The notes under the pieces were generated by a model. The model did not search any database. It was given only the letters and a program-made list of their open reading frames with translations, and was not told the DNA's origin. Positions 35,657-46,520 of a stretch of DNA of 64,000 nucleotides are shown here, piece after piece. A program made the position numbers and the translations under genes. The stretch is from positions 62,001-126,000 of the forward strand of contig CACJUN010000001.1 of the NCBI GenBank assembly GCA_902596665.1, given 5' to 3'. Position 1 is the stretch's first letter. Every line of letters begins with the position of its first letter. Source of the stretch: an uncultured SAR86 cluster bacterium (lineage in GTDB: Bacteria > Pseudomonadota > Gammaproteobacteria > Magnimaribacterales > AG-339-G14).

Positions 35657-36511
35657 TTGGATTTTGACCTAGCAAAATTCCGCGAAGAAAAAGGAATTTC
35701 ACTACATGAGATTTCTACTAAATTAAATATTCCAGAAAAATTTCTTTTAGCCATAGAGGAATTAAATTTTGATGAACTGCCAGCGCCTATTTTTGCTAAA
35801 TCACAAATCAAGAAATATTGTTCATTTTACGATCTAGAGCCTTCAATAATTCTTGAAAAATATGAAAAATTTCTGAAGGAAAAAAATATTTCTAATGAAG
35901 ATGAAGATCAAGAATCATCAGAGAACTTTTTTTCTAATTTTGTATCTAAGTTACTAGAAAGAAAGATTATTATTCTTTCAATTATTATTTTTTCTTTGAT
36001 AATTCTTTCCTACTTGATATTTGGAGGCGATGATCAAAAAAAAGATGTCAGTTCCATTGAAAATATTTCAGACGATCAAGAAATTATTAATGACGAGTTA
36101 GTTTCTGAAAGCGCTATAGAGAAAGACCTAAACATTCCAAATAATATTCTTGAAGACCAATTAGCTTTTGATCAAGATCCAGATGTTCCAACCATTGATA
36201 TTGACTTTGGGGGGGATGATAAGAAAATTCTCTCAGATGATAATGTCAGTGAAATTGAAATAATAGTCCAAGGCGAAAGTTGGGTAGAAATTATTGATAA
36301 TGAGCAAATTCTTTTGTTTGAACTTCTTCAAACAGGTCTTTACGAAGTTACTGGTTATGGCCCTTTTAAATTTAAAATAGGACACTCTCCATCTGTGAAG
36401 ATATACTTGAATGGAAAAAATATAGATTTTTCAGAAACTGTGAGTCAATACACCGATTATGCTCACTTTCTATTTGAGAACGGAGTAGTTGTTGAACTTT
36501 TTAAAGATTAA
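35657..36511 (+). CDS. rodZ: Cell shape protein RodZ
   Basis: Links MreB to the envelope. 284 residues, TTG start. An N-terminal helix-turn-helix (about 4-70, [28 protein letters not shown]), one membrane segment near 100-122 ([19 protein letters not shown]), an acidic low-complexity linker, and a C-terminal beta domain ([19 protein letters not shown]) of the RodZ type. ispG starts inside its last codons (23-base overlap). Confidence 0.9.
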   Translation: MDFDLAKFREEKGISLHEISTKLNIPEKFLLAIEELNFDELPAPIFAKSQIKKYCSFYDLEPSIILEKYEKFLKEKNISNEDEDQESSENFFSNFVSKLLERKIIILSIIIFSLIILSYLIFGGDDQKKDVSSIENISDDQEIINDELVSESAIEKDLNIPNNILEDQLAFDQDPDVPTIDIDFGGDDKKILSDDNVSEIEIIVQGESWVEIIDNEQILLFELLQTGLYEVTGYGPFKFKIGHSPSVKIYLNGKNIDFSETVSQYTDYAHFLFENGVVVELFKD

Positions 36512-37601
36512 AAGACGAAATTCTCTAAAAATTAAAGTTGGCAATGTAGAAATTGGTGGCGATGCCCCAATTAGTGTTCAAAGCATGACGAACACTAAAA
36601 CAGAGGATGTCCAAGCGACATTAGATCAAGTAAAACAGCTTGAAGATGCTGGAGCAGATTTAGTCAGAATTTCTGTACCAAATGAAGAAGCAGCAACGGC
36701 TTTCAAATTGATAAAAAAAGATTCCAATGTTCCTCTCATCGCAGATATACACTTTGATTATAAGATGGGTATTCTGGCTGCAAAAAACGGAGCCGATTGC
36801 TTAAGAATTAATCCTGGCAATATTGGCAACATCGATAGAGTTAAAGAGGTAGTTAAATGTGCGGAAGATAAAGATATTCCAATTAGAGTTGGCGTTAATG
36901 CTGGTTCTTTAGAGAAAAAACTACAAAAAAAATATGGTGAGCCTACACCTGAAGCCTTGGTCGAATCAGCCATGAATCACGTGGATATATTGGAATCTCT
37001 TAATTTTCAAAATTTTAAGCTCAGCATCAAGGCATCTGATGTTGGCATGATGGTAGAAAGCTATAGGATTATTGCAGAAATGATAAAACAACCATTACAT
37101 CTTGGTCTCACAGAAGCAGGTGGGTTCAGATCTGGAACAGTTAAATCATCCATAGCTATGGGTGCATTATTAATGGATGGAATAGGGGATACAATCAGGG
37201 TGTCACTTGCATCTGATCCCGTTGACGAAATAAAAGTAGGTTTTGATTTATTAAAAAGCTTAAAACTTAGATCAAAGGGAATTAATTTCATAGCTTGTCC
37301 AAGCTGTTCAAGACAAAATTTCAATGTAATTGAAACTATGAATCAATTAGAAGCAAGATTAGAGGATATAAGGGAAAATATTGATGTTGCTGTAATTGGC
37401 TGTTATGTGAATGGACCCGGGGAATCTAAAGCAGCTCATGTTGGTATAACTGGGGCAGATCCAAATAATTTGATTTACATTGATGGAGAGCCTGATCACA
37501 AAGTAGGGAATGAAAATCTCGTAGAGCATTTGGAAAAACAAATAAGAGATAAAGTAAAATCTATTGAGATTGAGAACAAAAAAATAATTGCTAAAGGTTA
37601 G
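36489..37601 (+). CDS. ispG: 4-Hydroxy-3-methylbut-2-enyl diphosphate synthase IspG
   Basis: MEP-pathway [4Fe-4S] enzyme converting MEcPP to HMBPP. 370 residues, TTG start at 36489 giving an N-terminus ([19 protein letters not shown]) aligned with E. coli IspG. TIM barrel with [12 protein letters not shown] and [10 protein letters not shown], then the C-terminal FeS domain with CPSCSRQ and the last cysteine in GCYVNGPGE. It depends on the isc products encoded just upstream. Confidence 0.97.
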   Translation: MLNFLKIKRRNSLKIKVGNVEIGGDAPISVQSMTNTKTEDVQATLDQVKQLEDAGADLVRISVPNEEAATAFKLIKKDSNVPLIADIHFDYKMGILAAKNGADCLRINPGNIGNIDRVKEVVKCAEDKDIPIRVGVNAGSLEKKLQKKYGEPTPEALVESAMNHVDILESLNFQNFKLSIKASDVGMMVESYRIIAEMIKQPLHLGLTEAGGFRSGTVKSSIAMGALLMDGIGDTIRVSLASDPVDEIKVGFDLLKSLKLRSKGINFIACPSCSRQNFNVIETMNQLEARLEDIRENIDVAVIGCYVNGPGESKAAHVGITGADPNNLIYIDGEPDHKVGNENLVEHLEKQIRDKVKSIEIENKKIIAKG

Positions 37602-37604
37602 ATT

Positions 37605-38858
37605 ATGTCGAAAGTAACAAAGCCCAGAGGTTTCAATGATCTGGATCCGAGTGAGTTTGAGCATAAATCAAATCTTCTAAATGAAATAAAAAACATTTTT
37701 AATGGTTATTTTTTTAAAGAGATTGAAACTCCCATAGTCGAGAAGAAAGAACTTTTTATCAGATCTGTTGGAGAAGAAACAGACATAGTAAACAAGGAAA
37801 TGTTTACCTTTCAAGACAGGAAGGGTGAGGGTTTAGTTCTCAGACCAGAGGGCACAGCAGGTTGTCTGAGGTTTGCCATTGATTCAGGTTTGCTTGATTT
37901 AGGTCCAATTAAACTGTCTTACGCAGGTCCAATGTTTAGATATGAACGACCTCAAAAGGGTCGATCAAGGCAATTTTTTCAAGTAAGCGCAGAAACATAT
38001 GGCGTCAGAGGGTTTGAGGCAGATCTTGAGTTGCTGATGATGGCAAATGAAATTTTCCAAAGATTTGGAATAGGCAATGTTTCACTAAATATCAACTCTC
38101 TCGGTGATGAGGAATCTCAAAAAAAATATGCTTCAGAATTAAAGAAGTATTTAAGTGATTTCTCTGAAGCTCTTGATGAGGATAGCTTGAGAAGACTTGA
38201 AACTAATCCTCTAAGAATCTTAGATTCCAAAAATGAAGAAACTCAAAAAGTCATTAAAGATGCGCCCAAAATATCCTCATTTTTAAGTCAAAAATCAGCT
38301 GACAATTATGAGTTGATCAAAGAAGGCCTTAATGATTTAGGAATATCGTATACAGAAGACGAGAAATTAGTCAGAGGTCTCGATTACTACAACGACCTCG
38401 TTTTTGAATGGACATCTCCAGATCTCGGAAGTCAAAACACTTTTTGCGGAGGGGGAAGGTACGACAGATTATCCAAACAACTTGGCGGAAGAGATTGTCC
38501 GGCTGCTGGTTTCTCGATTGGTCTGGATAGACTTGCTTTGATTACTCAAGCAAACGAATCAACTTCTTCATCGTCTCTTCAAATAATACTTACCGATGAA
38601 AGCTATGTTTCAGATGGGCTTAAGCTCTCACAAGAGTTAAGAAAAGATAATAAAGATTTAAGAGTTTTGTTCTCTGGTTACCAATCTTCACTAAAAAATC
38701 AGCTGAAAAAAGCTGACAAGAATAATATTGATTTTGCGGTTATAATCGGCCCGGAAGAAGTGAGGTCAAAAAACTTTTCACTAAAAAAATTAAAAGAGGA
38801 TGAGGATCAACTCACCCTTGAATATGATCAACTAGTTAAAGAGCTAAAAAATGAATGA
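37605..38858 (+). CDS. hisS: Histidyl-tRNA synthetase
   Basis: Class II synthetase, 417 residues. Motif 2 in GPMFRYERPQKGRSRQFFQ, the histidine-binding LVRGLDYYNDLVFEW, and motif 3 in GFSIGLDRLALI, with a C-terminal anticodon domain. It starts 3 bases after ispG and overlaps yfgM by 8 bases. Confidence 0.97.
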   Translation: MSKVTKPRGFNDLDPSEFEHKSNLLNEIKNIFNGYFFKEIETPIVEKKELFIRSVGEETDIVNKEMFTFQDRKGEGLVLRPEGTAGCLRFAIDSGLLDLGPIKLSYAGPMFRYERPQKGRSRQFFQVSAETYGVRGFEADLELLMMANEIFQRFGIGNVSLNINSLGDEESQKKYASELKKYLSDFSEALDEDSLRRLETNPLRILDSKNEETQKVIKDAPKISSFLSQKSADNYELIKEGLNDLGISYTEDEKLVRGLDYYNDLVFEWTSPDLGSQNTFCGGGRYDRLSKQLGGRDCPAAGFSIGLDRLALITQANESTSSSSLQIILTDESYVSDGLKLSQELRKDNKDLRVLFSGYQSSLKNQLKKADKNNIDFAVIIGPEEVRSKNFSLKKLKEDEDQLTLEYDQLVKELKNE

Positions 38859-39498
38859 AGATCCGTTTAGTTCATCTGCAGAAGCGAGACTATCTGGTTT
38901 TTTTGCTTGGATAAAATCTAATGCAATATCAATAACTCTTGTTTTAGGTCTTCTAATTGCTGCATTTTTTATCTATCTATACTTCCAAAATAAAAACGAA
39001 GAAAGATTGTCTGAAGCTTTTGAAGCTTATCAAAATATTTATGAATCTTTTAATAATGCGGAATCAACTCTAGAAGATTTCATGATGCAAATGGATTCAG
39101 CGCAGTCTAGCATCGAAAAAACAGTTTACGAGACAGCATCTGATCTCTTAGTTGCTAAGAAAGCTTTCGACGAAGCCAATCTTGATTTAGCAAAAGGAAA
39201 ACTAACTAAGATAATCACAACTGCCAATAACTCTAATAACCCGCTGCACGATATTGCTGTTATAAGATTAGGATATATTTTGATCCAAGAAAGAAATTTT
39301 GACGAAGCTAAGAAAAATCTAGCTCAAAAATTAGATTTTTATGAACCTAAGAGACTTGAGTTATTGGGAGATATAGCAAGCTTTGAGGAATCATATGAAG
39401 CAGCAAACACATATTACGAAGAGGCTATAAAGGCTACAGGCGATCAAGGATTCATAGAGTTGATGAATATAAAATTATCACTTCTCCCGTCATCTTAA
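38851..39498 (+). CDS. yfgM: YfgM-like TPR membrane protein
   Basis: Ancillary SecYEG translocon protein, anchored by one membrane segment (about 24-43, ISITLVLGLLIAAFFIYLYF) with a periplasmic TPR-like domain behind it. 215 residues. Placed between hisS and bamB as in other gammaproteobacteria. Confidence 0.87.
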   Translation: MNEDPFSSSAEARLSGFFAWIKSNAISITLVLGLLIAAFFIYLYFQNKNEERLSEAFEAYQNIYESFNNAESTLEDFMMQMDSAQSSIEKTVYETASDLLVAKKAFDEANLDLAKGKLTKIITTANNSNNPLHDIAVIRLGYILIQERNFDEAKKNLAQKLDFYEPKRLELLGDIASFEESYEAANTYYEEAIKATGDQGFIELMNIKLSLLPSS

Positions 39499-39503
39499 AT
39501 TTC

Positions 39504-40637
39504 ATGAAAATAGCAAATTTAATAGTTTTATTGATTACTTTTTTTGTTTTGCTAGGTTGTGAATCAGATGGAGAGGAAATTAATCTGCCTACTCCCTTGC
39601 AAGAAATAGAATCTGAGGTTAGCGGTGAAATTCTTTGGAAAAAGAAAATTCTCAAGAATCCTATTTTTGGAAGGTTTGATATTCACTTCGATGATAATTT
39701 TTTCTACTACATAACTTCCGAAGGTTTTTTGATCAAAGGCGATATAAGAAACGGTCAAGAAATTTGGAAAAAAGAAATTTCCAATAGCCTTTCTGCTGGT
39801 TTGGGACATAGTTTTAGAACATTGTTTGCTGCCTCTTCAGATGGGGATGTTTTTGCTTTGGATGATGAAAACGGTGAATTGAAATGGCAGGCTAGCGTCA
39901 ATACAGAAGTTCTGTCTTCTCCGGTTGCTAATGGGAGAATTGTTGCCGTGCAATCTGTTGACGGAAGAATAACAGCGTTGGATTTTAAAACTGGGGAATT
40001 TAAATGGGAGTATTTGGCAGTAATTCCTCAATTGACTCTGAGAGGTACGTCAGAACCTTATTTTTCTAACAATATGCTATTTATAGGTTTTGCCAACGGA
40101 AACTTAGCTATGATTGATCCAGATTCAGGAGTAGTTAGATGGGAAATTCCTTTAACTTTAAGCGAAGCAAGTTCAGAATTTGAAAGGATTATAGATGTCG
40201 ATGCTAAACCGATAGTAACCTCTGGATTAGCAATAGGAGCTGCCTATCAAGGAAGTATTTCTGCTATTGAAATTCAATCAAGCAGAACAGTATGGAGACA
40301 AGATTCATCAATCTTTCAAGATTTTATCTCTTATCGAGGTGATATTTTCTTTGTTGATCAGTACGATGAAATTTTTTCACATCGGACTGTGGATGGTGAC
40401 TTAGAATGGAAAAATTCTGAACTCAAATACAGAGAATTAACAAAACCTATTAGATACAAAAATAATCTGGTTGTTGGAGATTTAGAGGGCTTTCTTCACT
40501 TTATAGACTTAAAAACTGGTAGTTTGGTTGGCAGAATACAGCCTACTAAAAATAAATTAGTTTCATTATTTTTTCAGGATAACTTACTATTTGGAGTTGA
40601 TTCGAAGGGCGCTTCCTTTTTACTTTCTGTAAAATAA
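39504..40637 (+). CDS. bamB: Outer membrane assembly lipoprotein BamB
   Basis: Eight-bladed PQQ-type beta-propeller lipoprotein of the BAM complex. 377 residues: signal peptide with lipobox VLLGC (Cys19), then repeating blade motifs such as DVFALDDENGELKWQASVN and RITALDFKTGEFKWEY. With bamC and bepA in this window it covers part of the outer-membrane protein pathway. Confidence 0.94.
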   Translation: MKIANLIVLLITFFVLLGCESDGEEINLPTPLQEIESEVSGEILWKKKILKNPIFGRFDIHFDDNFFYYITSEGFLIKGDIRNGQEIWKKEISNSLSAGLGHSFRTLFAASSDGDVFALDDENGELKWQASVNTEVLSSPVANGRIVAVQSVDGRITALDFKTGEFKWEYLAVIPQLTLRGTSEPYFSNNMLFIGFANGNLAMIDPDSGVVRWEIPLTLSEASSEFERIIDVDAKPIVTSGLAIGAAYQGSISAIEIQSSRTVWRQDSSIFQDFISYRGDIFFVDQYDEIFSHRTVDGDLEWKNSELKYRELTKPIRYKNNLVVGDLEGFLHFIDLKTGSLVGRIQPTKNKLVSLFFQDNLLFGVDSKGASFLLSVK

Positions 40638-40651
40638 ACCCTAAAGCAGTT

Positions 40652-42028
40652 ATGAAACCAATTATTACGATATTGGGCAAACCAAATGTGGGAAAATCCT
40701 CCCTGTTTAATGCTTTATTAGGAAACAACGAATCCCTTGTTGCAAATATAGAAGGTCTTACCAGAGACAAACAATACGCAAATTTAATTATTAACCATAG
40801 CAGTTATGTTCTTGTTGATACTGGAGGAATTGGCTTAACTAACAATGAGATTGATTTTGCTGTAACAAAGTCATCGTTAAGTTCATTTGAAGAATCTGAC
40901 TTAATTATTGCGTTATTCGACTCATCAACCAATTTATCAAAAATAGATGCAGAGATCTTAAATTACATAAGAAAAGCATCTGTCCCTTTTATTCCTGTTT
41001 TAAATAAATGTGATTTAAAAGAAAGCGAAAATAATAAAGATCTTTATTACCAGGAAGGATTACAAAATATTATTGAAATATCAGTAACAAAAAAACAGGG
41101 AATAAGAACCCTTGAGAAGAAAATAGAAGAAATTCTTCCTTCAAGAGAGCAGGCAGAAGAGGGCATGCAAAGTAATTTGAGAGTTGGAATAATTGGTAAA
41201 CCAAATGCCGGAAAATCAACTTTTTTTAATAAACTTCTCCAAGCTGAAAGATCTTTAGTAGATAAATCAGCAGGCACAACAAGAGATTCAATTTCACATA
41301 AATTAGATATAAATAAGGCTGAAATTATTCTTACTGATACAGCGGGGATAAAAAGAAAAAGTAAATTAAATGATCAAATAGATAATCTGATCACCAGAGA
41401 ATCAATAAATACCCTAAAGAATGTTGATGGAGTCGTTTTTTTGATAGACGTTCACCAGTCCATTTCAGATCAAGATCTTCAAATTATTTCCCTATGCCTT
41501 ACTTCAGGGAAGCCAATCGTCATAGGTTTAAATAAAAGCGAGAATCTAAGTAAATCAGATAAATTAATCCTTAAAAAAGAAATTAATAGAAGGTTGTCCT
41601 TTGCGAGTCATTTAGAAAGTAAATTTATTTCTGCAAAAAAAAATATAGGAACAAAGGCTTTAGTCAGAGGGTTAATTAAAATTATAAAAAATTCAAGAAA
41701 CAAAATATCAAAAAAAGAATTAAATGAAATTTTAGAAAGAATTGTAGAAAAAAATCCACCGCCAATTTCAGGAAGATTTAGACCAAACCTCAAATTTGTC
41801 CAATTGCAATCGAATAGACCTTTCGCCATTTCAATTCATGGTAATAAACTCAAAGATATCAGTAATTCCTACACGAAATACATAGAAAAACAATTCAGAA
41901 AAGAACTGGATTTAAAGGGAGTTCCAATCAAAATTTTTTATAAGACTGATGACAATCCTTTTAAAGATAAAAAGAATAAGTTGACAGAAAGACAATTAAA
42001 AAAGAGGGCAAGGATAAGAAGGCGTTGA
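40652..42028 (+). CDS. der: Ribosome assembly GTPase Der
   Basis: Double-GTPase involved in 50S assembly. 458 residues: first G domain with GKPNVGKSSLFN (about 8-19) and DTGGIG, second with GKPNAGKSTFFN (about 182) and DTAGIKRKSK, then a KH-like C-terminal domain and a basic tail (RQLKKRARIRRR). The end of the isc-to-der string. Confidence 0.97.
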   Translation: MKPIITILGKPNVGKSSLFNALLGNNESLVANIEGLTRDKQYANLIINHSSYVLVDTGGIGLTNNEIDFAVTKSSLSSFEESDLIIALFDSSTNLSKIDAEILNYIRKASVPFIPVLNKCDLKESENNKDLYYQEGLQNIIEISVTKKQGIRTLEKKIEEILPSREQAEEGMQSNLRVGIIGKPNAGKSTFFNKLLQAERSLVDKSAGTTRDSISHKLDINKAEIILTDTAGIKRKSKLNDQIDNLITRESINTLKNVDGVVFLIDVHQSISDQDLQIISLCLTSGKPIVIGLNKSENLSKSDKLILKKEINRRLSFASHLESKFISAKKNIGTKALVRGLIKIIKNSRNKISKKELNEILERIVEKNPPPISGRFRPNLKFVQLQSNRPFAISIHGNKLKDISNSYTKYIEKQFRKELDLKGVPIKIFYKTDDNPFKDKKNKLTERQLKKRARIRRR

Positions 42029-42046
42029 TCGTTTTATTTTAAGCAT

Positions 42047-42052
42047 TATAAT
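42047..42052 (+). promoter_or_regulatory. Candidate -10 box of the sdhCDAB-sucCD operon
   Basis: TATAAT in the 47-bp gap between der and sdhC, predicting a leader of about 17 bases. No ribosome site is obvious before the sdhC ATG. Confidence 0.4.
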
Positions 42053-42075
42053 TCTCTTGCCCTCCGATAAATAAA

Positions 42076-42447
42076 ATGTCAAAACCGCCAGTTAATTTAA
42101 ATTTATTTACAATTCAGTTTCCAATCACTGCATTGTCTTCTATTTCGCATAGAATTTCTGGAGTCATTTTATTTTTCTTAACCTTCCCCTTTATTTCATT
42201 GGTATTAGTTGCAATTCAATCGCAAGAGGGGTTTGATTATGCGTCAGTTCTGATGGCTCATTTCATCATGAAATCAGCATTAACTTTATACGTCGCGGCA
42301 ATTGTTTATCACTTTTTCTCTGGGTTAAGACATTTGGCAATGGATTTTGGATATTGGGAGACACTCAAAGCCTCTAGATATAGCGCAATGATTGTTTATC
42401 TTTTATTTTTAGTTATGACTTTAATTTTTAGCTTTTTAATATGGTAA
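42076..42447 (+). CDS. sdhC: Succinate dehydrogenase cytochrome b subunit SdhC
   Basis: Membrane anchor of complex II, 123 residues with three membrane segments. SSISHRISGVILFF carries the quinone-site residues; the heme-ligand histidine lies in YHFFSGLRHLAMDFG. Overlaps sdhD by 7 bases. Confidence 0.94.
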   Translation: MSKPPVNLNLFTIQFPITALSSISHRISGVILFFLTFPFISLVLVAIQSQEGFDYASVLMAHFIMKSALTLYVAAIVYHFFSGLRHLAMDFGYWETLKASRYSAMIVYLLFLVMTLIFSFLIW

Positions 42448-42806
42448 CCAAGTTAAGAACATTTAAGAGGACTGGAGTTTTTGAGTTCTTTGTCATAAGA
42501 CTGACCGCAGTTTTTCAGGCACTCTATTTTTTAGTTATATCCTTCTATTGGTTTCAGGTTGAACCTGTTAATTTTTCGGATTTAACGGCATTATTTGACA
42601 ATATTTTGTTTAGGATTTGGACTTTCTTGATACTTGTTTCAATTTCCTACCATGCAATGTCTGGAATGTTGAATATTGCACACGATTATTTGACTTCTAG
42701 GCTTTTAGGAAACGTATCAGGATTTATAAAAAACTCTTTTCTAGCTTTATGTTGGATACAAGTTTTAGGTTCAATTACGGTAGGAATTTTATTAATAGTG
42801 AGTTAA
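42441..42806 (+). CDS. sdhD: Succinate dehydrogenase membrane anchor SdhD
   Basis: Second membrane anchor, 121 residues, three membrane segments. The second segment ends in [17 protein letters not shown], with the heme-ligand and quinone-site His and Asp-Tyr residues of the family. Confidence 0.92.
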   Translation: MVTKLRTFKRTGVFEFFVIRLTAVFQALYFLVISFYWFQVEPVNFSDLTALFDNILFRIWTFLILVSISYHAMSGMLNIAHDYLTSRLLGNVSGFIKNSFLALCWIQVLGSITVGILLIVS

Positions 42807-42810
42807 CTCT

Positions 42811-44616
42811 ATGGCAATGAATGGAAAAGGTGAGGAATTAGACGCAAGTAAACTGAAAGTACTAGAGTTTGATGGAATTGTCGTAGGAGGCGGTGGATCT
42901 GGCTTGATGGCTTCCTTGCAATTAGCCCAATCCGGTTTCAAAACCGCTGTAGTTTCAAAAGTTTTCCCAACAAGATCTCATACTGTTTCCGCTCAAGGAG
43001 GCATCACTTGTGCAATACAAAGTGCTGATCCGGATGATGACTGGAGATGGCATATGTACGACACTGTTAAAGGTTCGGACTTTATTGGCGATCAAGATTC
43101 TATCGAGTACATGTGCCAAGAAGGCCCCAAAGCAGTTTTTGAACTTGAGCACATGGGATTACCTTTTTCTAGAACAGAGGAAGGAAAAATTTATCAGAGG
43201 GCTTTTGGAGGCCAATCAAAGGATTACGGGAAAGGCGGTCAAGCAGAGAGAACTTGCGCAGCCGCAGATAGAACCGGCCATGCTCTTTTGCATACTCTTT
43301 ATCAAGCAAACCTTAAAGCCGGAACAAATTTTCTAAGCGAATGGTTTGCAGTCGATCTGGTAAAAAATGGAGATAATCAAGTCGTAGGAGTCATAGCTTT
43401 CGAAATAGAAACGGGAGAGCCTTATTTTCTTAAATCTAAAGCTACAGTTTTAGCAACAGGCGGAGCTGGAAGGATATATCAAACGACATCAAACGCGATG
43501 ATCAACACTGGCGATGGAACAGGAATGGTTCTAAGAGCCGGCTTCCCAGTTCAAGATATGGAGATGTGGCAGTTCCATCCTACTGGCATCTATGGTCACG
43601 GCACTCTAGTTACTGAAGGATGCAGAGGTGAGGGCGGTTACCTGGTGAATAAAGATGGTGAACGATTCATGGAAAGATATGCACCTAACTATAAAGATCT
43701 TGCCAGTAGAGATGTAGTTGCAAGATCAATGATGCTAGAAATTCTTGAAGGCAGAGGTTGTGGCCCCGATGCAGATCATGTTTACCTTAAATTAGATCAC
43801 TTGGGACCTGAGATTGTTCATAAAAGACTTCCAGGTATTACAGAACTTTCTAAAACATTTGCTCACGTTGATCCCGTTGAACACCCTATTCCTGTAGTGC
43901 CAACATGCCACTATGCAATGGGGGGAATACCAACCAATGTTCATGGTCAAGTACTTACTCAAGCAACAGACGGAACTGACAATGTAGTTCACGGTCTCTA
44001 TGCCGCAGGAGAAGCAGCTTGCGTCTCTGTTCACGGGGGCAATAGACTGGGTGGAAACTCTCTCTTAGATCTTATTGTCTTTGGAAGATCTGCTGGGCTT
44101 CATATCGAAAATGCACTCAAAGATGGAATAACTTTATCTAAGGCTACCAATGACGATATTGATCTAGCTTTGGTTAATTTAAATAGGGTGAATATCAGTT
44201 CAACTGGTGAGGATGTTGCAACTGTAAAAGCTGAGTTACAAAAAAATATGCAATTAAACTTTGGTGTATTTAGAACCGGGGACTTAATGGAGAAGGGGTT
44301 AGTTGAGTTAGAGAACATTAGAGAGAAAACACAAAACATACACTTAACGGATAAATCGTCTAGGTTTAATACCGCTAGAGTCGAGGCATTGGAGCTTCTG
44401 AACTTAATAGAAGTTGCGCAAGCTACTGCTGTGTGTGCTAATGAAAGAAAAGAAAGTAGAGGCGCTCACGCTAGGGATGACTTCCAAGAAAGAGATGATG
44501 AGAATTGGTTGAAACACTCTATTTATTTTGCTGACACAAAGGAAGTGACTAAAAGAGACGTCAATTTCCGTCCTAAAACTGTTCAGGCCTTTCAGCCAAT
44601 TGTGAGAAGCTATTAA
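42811..44616 (+). CDS. sdhA: Succinate dehydrogenase flavoprotein SdhA
   Basis: FAD subunit oxidising succinate. 601 residues; dinucleotide motif [16 protein letters not shown], covalent-FAD histidine in [12 protein letters not shown], and catalytic residues in [26 protein letters not shown] and [19 protein letters not shown]. Normal length and order. Confidence 0.98.
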   Translation: MAMNGKGEELDASKLKVLEFDGIVVGGGGSGLMASLQLAQSGFKTAVVSKVFPTRSHTVSAQGGITCAIQSADPDDDWRWHMYDTVKGSDFIGDQDSIEYMCQEGPKAVFELEHMGLPFSRTEEGKIYQRAFGGQSKDYGKGGQAERTCAAADRTGHALLHTLYQANLKAGTNFLSEWFAVDLVKNGDNQVVGVIAFEIETGEPYFLKSKATVLATGGAGRIYQTTSNAMINTGDGTGMVLRAGFPVQDMEMWQFHPTGIYGHGTLVTEGCRGEGGYLVNKDGERFMERYAPNYKDLASRDVVARSMMLEILEGRGCGPDADHVYLKLDHLGPEIVHKRLPGITELSKTFAHVDPVEHPIPVVPTCHYAMGGIPTNVHGQVLTQATDGTDNVVHGLYAAGEAACVSVHGGNRLGGNSLLDLIVFGRSAGLHIENALKDGITLSKATNDDIDLALVNLNRVNISSTGEDVATVKAELQKNMQLNFGVFRTGDLMEKGLVELENIREKTQNIHLTDKSSRFNTARVEALELLNLIEVAQATAVCANERKESRGAHARDDFQERDDENWLKHSIYFADTKEVTKRDVNFRPKTVQAFQPIVRSY

Positions 44617-44617
44617 G

Positions 44618-45355
44618 ATGGATGCAATCGCCTCAAAGTCTATTTCTTCAATAAATCTTTCTATCTATAGGTATGACCCTGACAGCGGTAAAAAGCCCTA
44701 CATGCAAGATTTATCAATAGACATTCCTGAAGGGCAAGACATTATGGTTTTGGATCTTTTGAATATGGCAAAAGAACAAGATCCAAGCATATCTTTTAGA
44801 AGATCTTGCGGAGAAGGTGTATGCGGCTCGGATGGAATGAATATTAATGGAAAGAATGGATTGGGTTGCATCACTCCGCTTTCTGAGGCTTTGAAAGGCA
44901 ACAAAATTGTTCTCAGGCCTTTGCCAGGGCTACCAGTTATAAAAGATCTGATCGTTGATATGAAACAGTTTGTAGATCAATACAAAAAGATCAAACCGTA
45001 TTTGATCAACGATGAAGAAAAACCAGAAAGAGAAATAAAGCAAACTGTTGAAGAAAGAGAAAAACTAGATGGGCTTTATGAATGCATTATGTGTGGATGT
45101 TGTTCAACAGCTTGTCCTTCATTTTGGTGGAATCCTGATAAGTTTTTGGGTCCTGCAGCTCTTCTTCAGGCTCACAGATTTATTAGCGACAGCAGGGATA
45201 CTGCAACTGAAGAGAGACTTGATCAACTTGAGGATGCCTTCAGTGTCTTCAAATGTCATGGAATCATGAATTGTGTTTCCGTATGTCCTAAGGGTCTTAA
45301 CCCCACAAAGGCAATTAACGAAATAAAGAAAAAATTAGTGAAAAGAGCTTTATAA
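44618..45355 (+). CDS. sdhB: Succinate dehydrogenase iron-sulfur subunit SdhB
   Basis: Electron-transfer subunit, 245 residues. [2Fe-2S] cysteines in RSCGEGVCGSDGMNINGKNGLGC, then CIMCGCCSTACPSFWW and CHGIMNCVSVCPKGLNP for the [4Fe-4S] and [3Fe-4S] clusters. In related bacteria sucA-sucB follow sdhB; here sucC starts 7 bases later. Confidence 0.97.
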   Translation: MDAIASKSISSINLSIYRYDPDSGKKPYMQDLSIDIPEGQDIMVLDLLNMAKEQDPSISFRRSCGEGVCGSDGMNINGKNGLGCITPLSEALKGNKIVLRPLPGLPVIKDLIVDMKQFVDQYKKIKPYLINDEEKPEREIKQTVEEREKLDGLYECIMCGCCSTACPSFWWNPDKFLGPAALLQAHRFISDSRDTATEERLDQLEDAFSVFKCHGIMNCVSVCPKGLNPTKAINEIKKKLVKRAL

Positions 45356-45362
45356 TAAAAGC

Positions 45363-46520
45363 TTGAACATTCACGAATACCAATCAAAACAGATTTTCAA
45401 AGAGTACGGACTTCCCGTTCCTAACTTTTTAACTGCAAACACAACCGAAGAAGTATTAGCCTCTGCAAAAGAAATTTCTGATACAAATTGGGTTGTCAAA
45501 GCTCAAGTTCATGCAGGAGGAAGAGGAAAAGCAGGCGGGGTGAAAGTAACGGATAATTTAAAAGAAGTTGAAGAATTCGCTGACAAGTGGATAAACAATA
45601 AGTTAGTAACTTATCAGACAGATGATCAGGGCCAGCCAGTATCTTGTATTTTAGTAGAGGAGTGTACTGAGATAAAAAAAGAATTTTATCTTGGGGCAGT
45701 AATAGATAGATCAACAAGATCCCTAGCAGTTATGGCTTCTCCTGAGGGAGGCATGGACATAGAGAAAGTGGCAGAGGATCATCCCGAAAAAATATTTAAA
45801 GTCTTTCTTAAGTCTCCATCAGTAGGAAATGAAGATCATTTGCCTCTTGCAGAAGGTCTTGAATTATCTGAAGAACAAACAAAAGAATTCAAAGATATTT
45901 TCAGAAACTTGGTCAAACTTTTTTTCGAAAAAGATTTATCTTTAGTTGAGATTAACCCACTAGTCCTTAATGGATCGGACAACTTAGTATGCTTAGATGG
46001 AAAAATTAATATCGATTCTAATGCTCTGTTTAGACAGGATGAAATCTTAGAATTAAGAGATATCTCTCAAGAGGAAGAAAAGGAGTTAAGAGCTTCTGAA
46101 TGGGATTTAAACTATGTGTCCCTTGAAGGAAACATTGGTTGTTTAGTTAACGGAGCAGGTCTCGCAATGGCAACCATGGACATTATTAAATTAGCTGGAG
46201 GAGAGCCAGCAAATTTTTTAGATGTTGGCGGTGCAGTTGATGAAAAAAGGGTTGCAGAGGCATTTAAAATCATCTTAGAAGATGAGAACGTAAAAGCAAT
46301 ACTAGTAAATATATTTGGCGGCATTGTAAGGTGCGATGTGGTGGCTGATGGAATAATTTCTGCTGTAGAGGGAGTGGGCGTAGATGTTCCGGTAGTTGTC
46401 AGACTGAAAGGGAATAATTCTGAGATCGCAAAGGAAATGCTGGGTAAAACTAATTTAAATATTATAGCTGCATCTGAATTATCTGAAGCTGCAGAAAGGG
46501 CTGCTGAAATAGTTAAATGA
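45363..46520 (+). CDS. sucC: Succinyl-CoA ligase beta subunit
   Basis: ADP/GDP-forming subunit with an ATP-grasp fold, 385 residues, TTG start. [20 protein letters not shown] at the N-terminus, [21 protein letters not shown] and the C-terminal [15 protein letters not shown] are typical. It overlaps sucD by 4 bases. Confidence 0.97.
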   Translation: MNIHEYQSKQIFKEYGLPVPNFLTANTTEEVLASAKEISDTNWVVKAQVHAGGRGKAGGVKVTDNLKEVEEFADKWINNKLVTYQTDDQGQPVSCILVEECTEIKKEFYLGAVIDRSTRSLAVMASPEGGMDIEKVAEDHPEKIFKVFLKSPSVGNEDHLPLAEGLELSEEQTKEFKDIFRNLVKLFFEKDLSLVEINPLVLNGSDNLVCLDGKINIDSNALFRQDEILELRDISQEEEKELRASEWDLNYVSLEGNIGCLVNGAGLAMATMDIIKLAGGEPANFLDVGGAVDEKRVAEAFKIILEDENVKAILVNIFGGIVRCDVVADGIISAVEGVGVDVPVVVRLKGNNSEIAKEMLGKTNLNIIAASELSEAAERAAEIVK

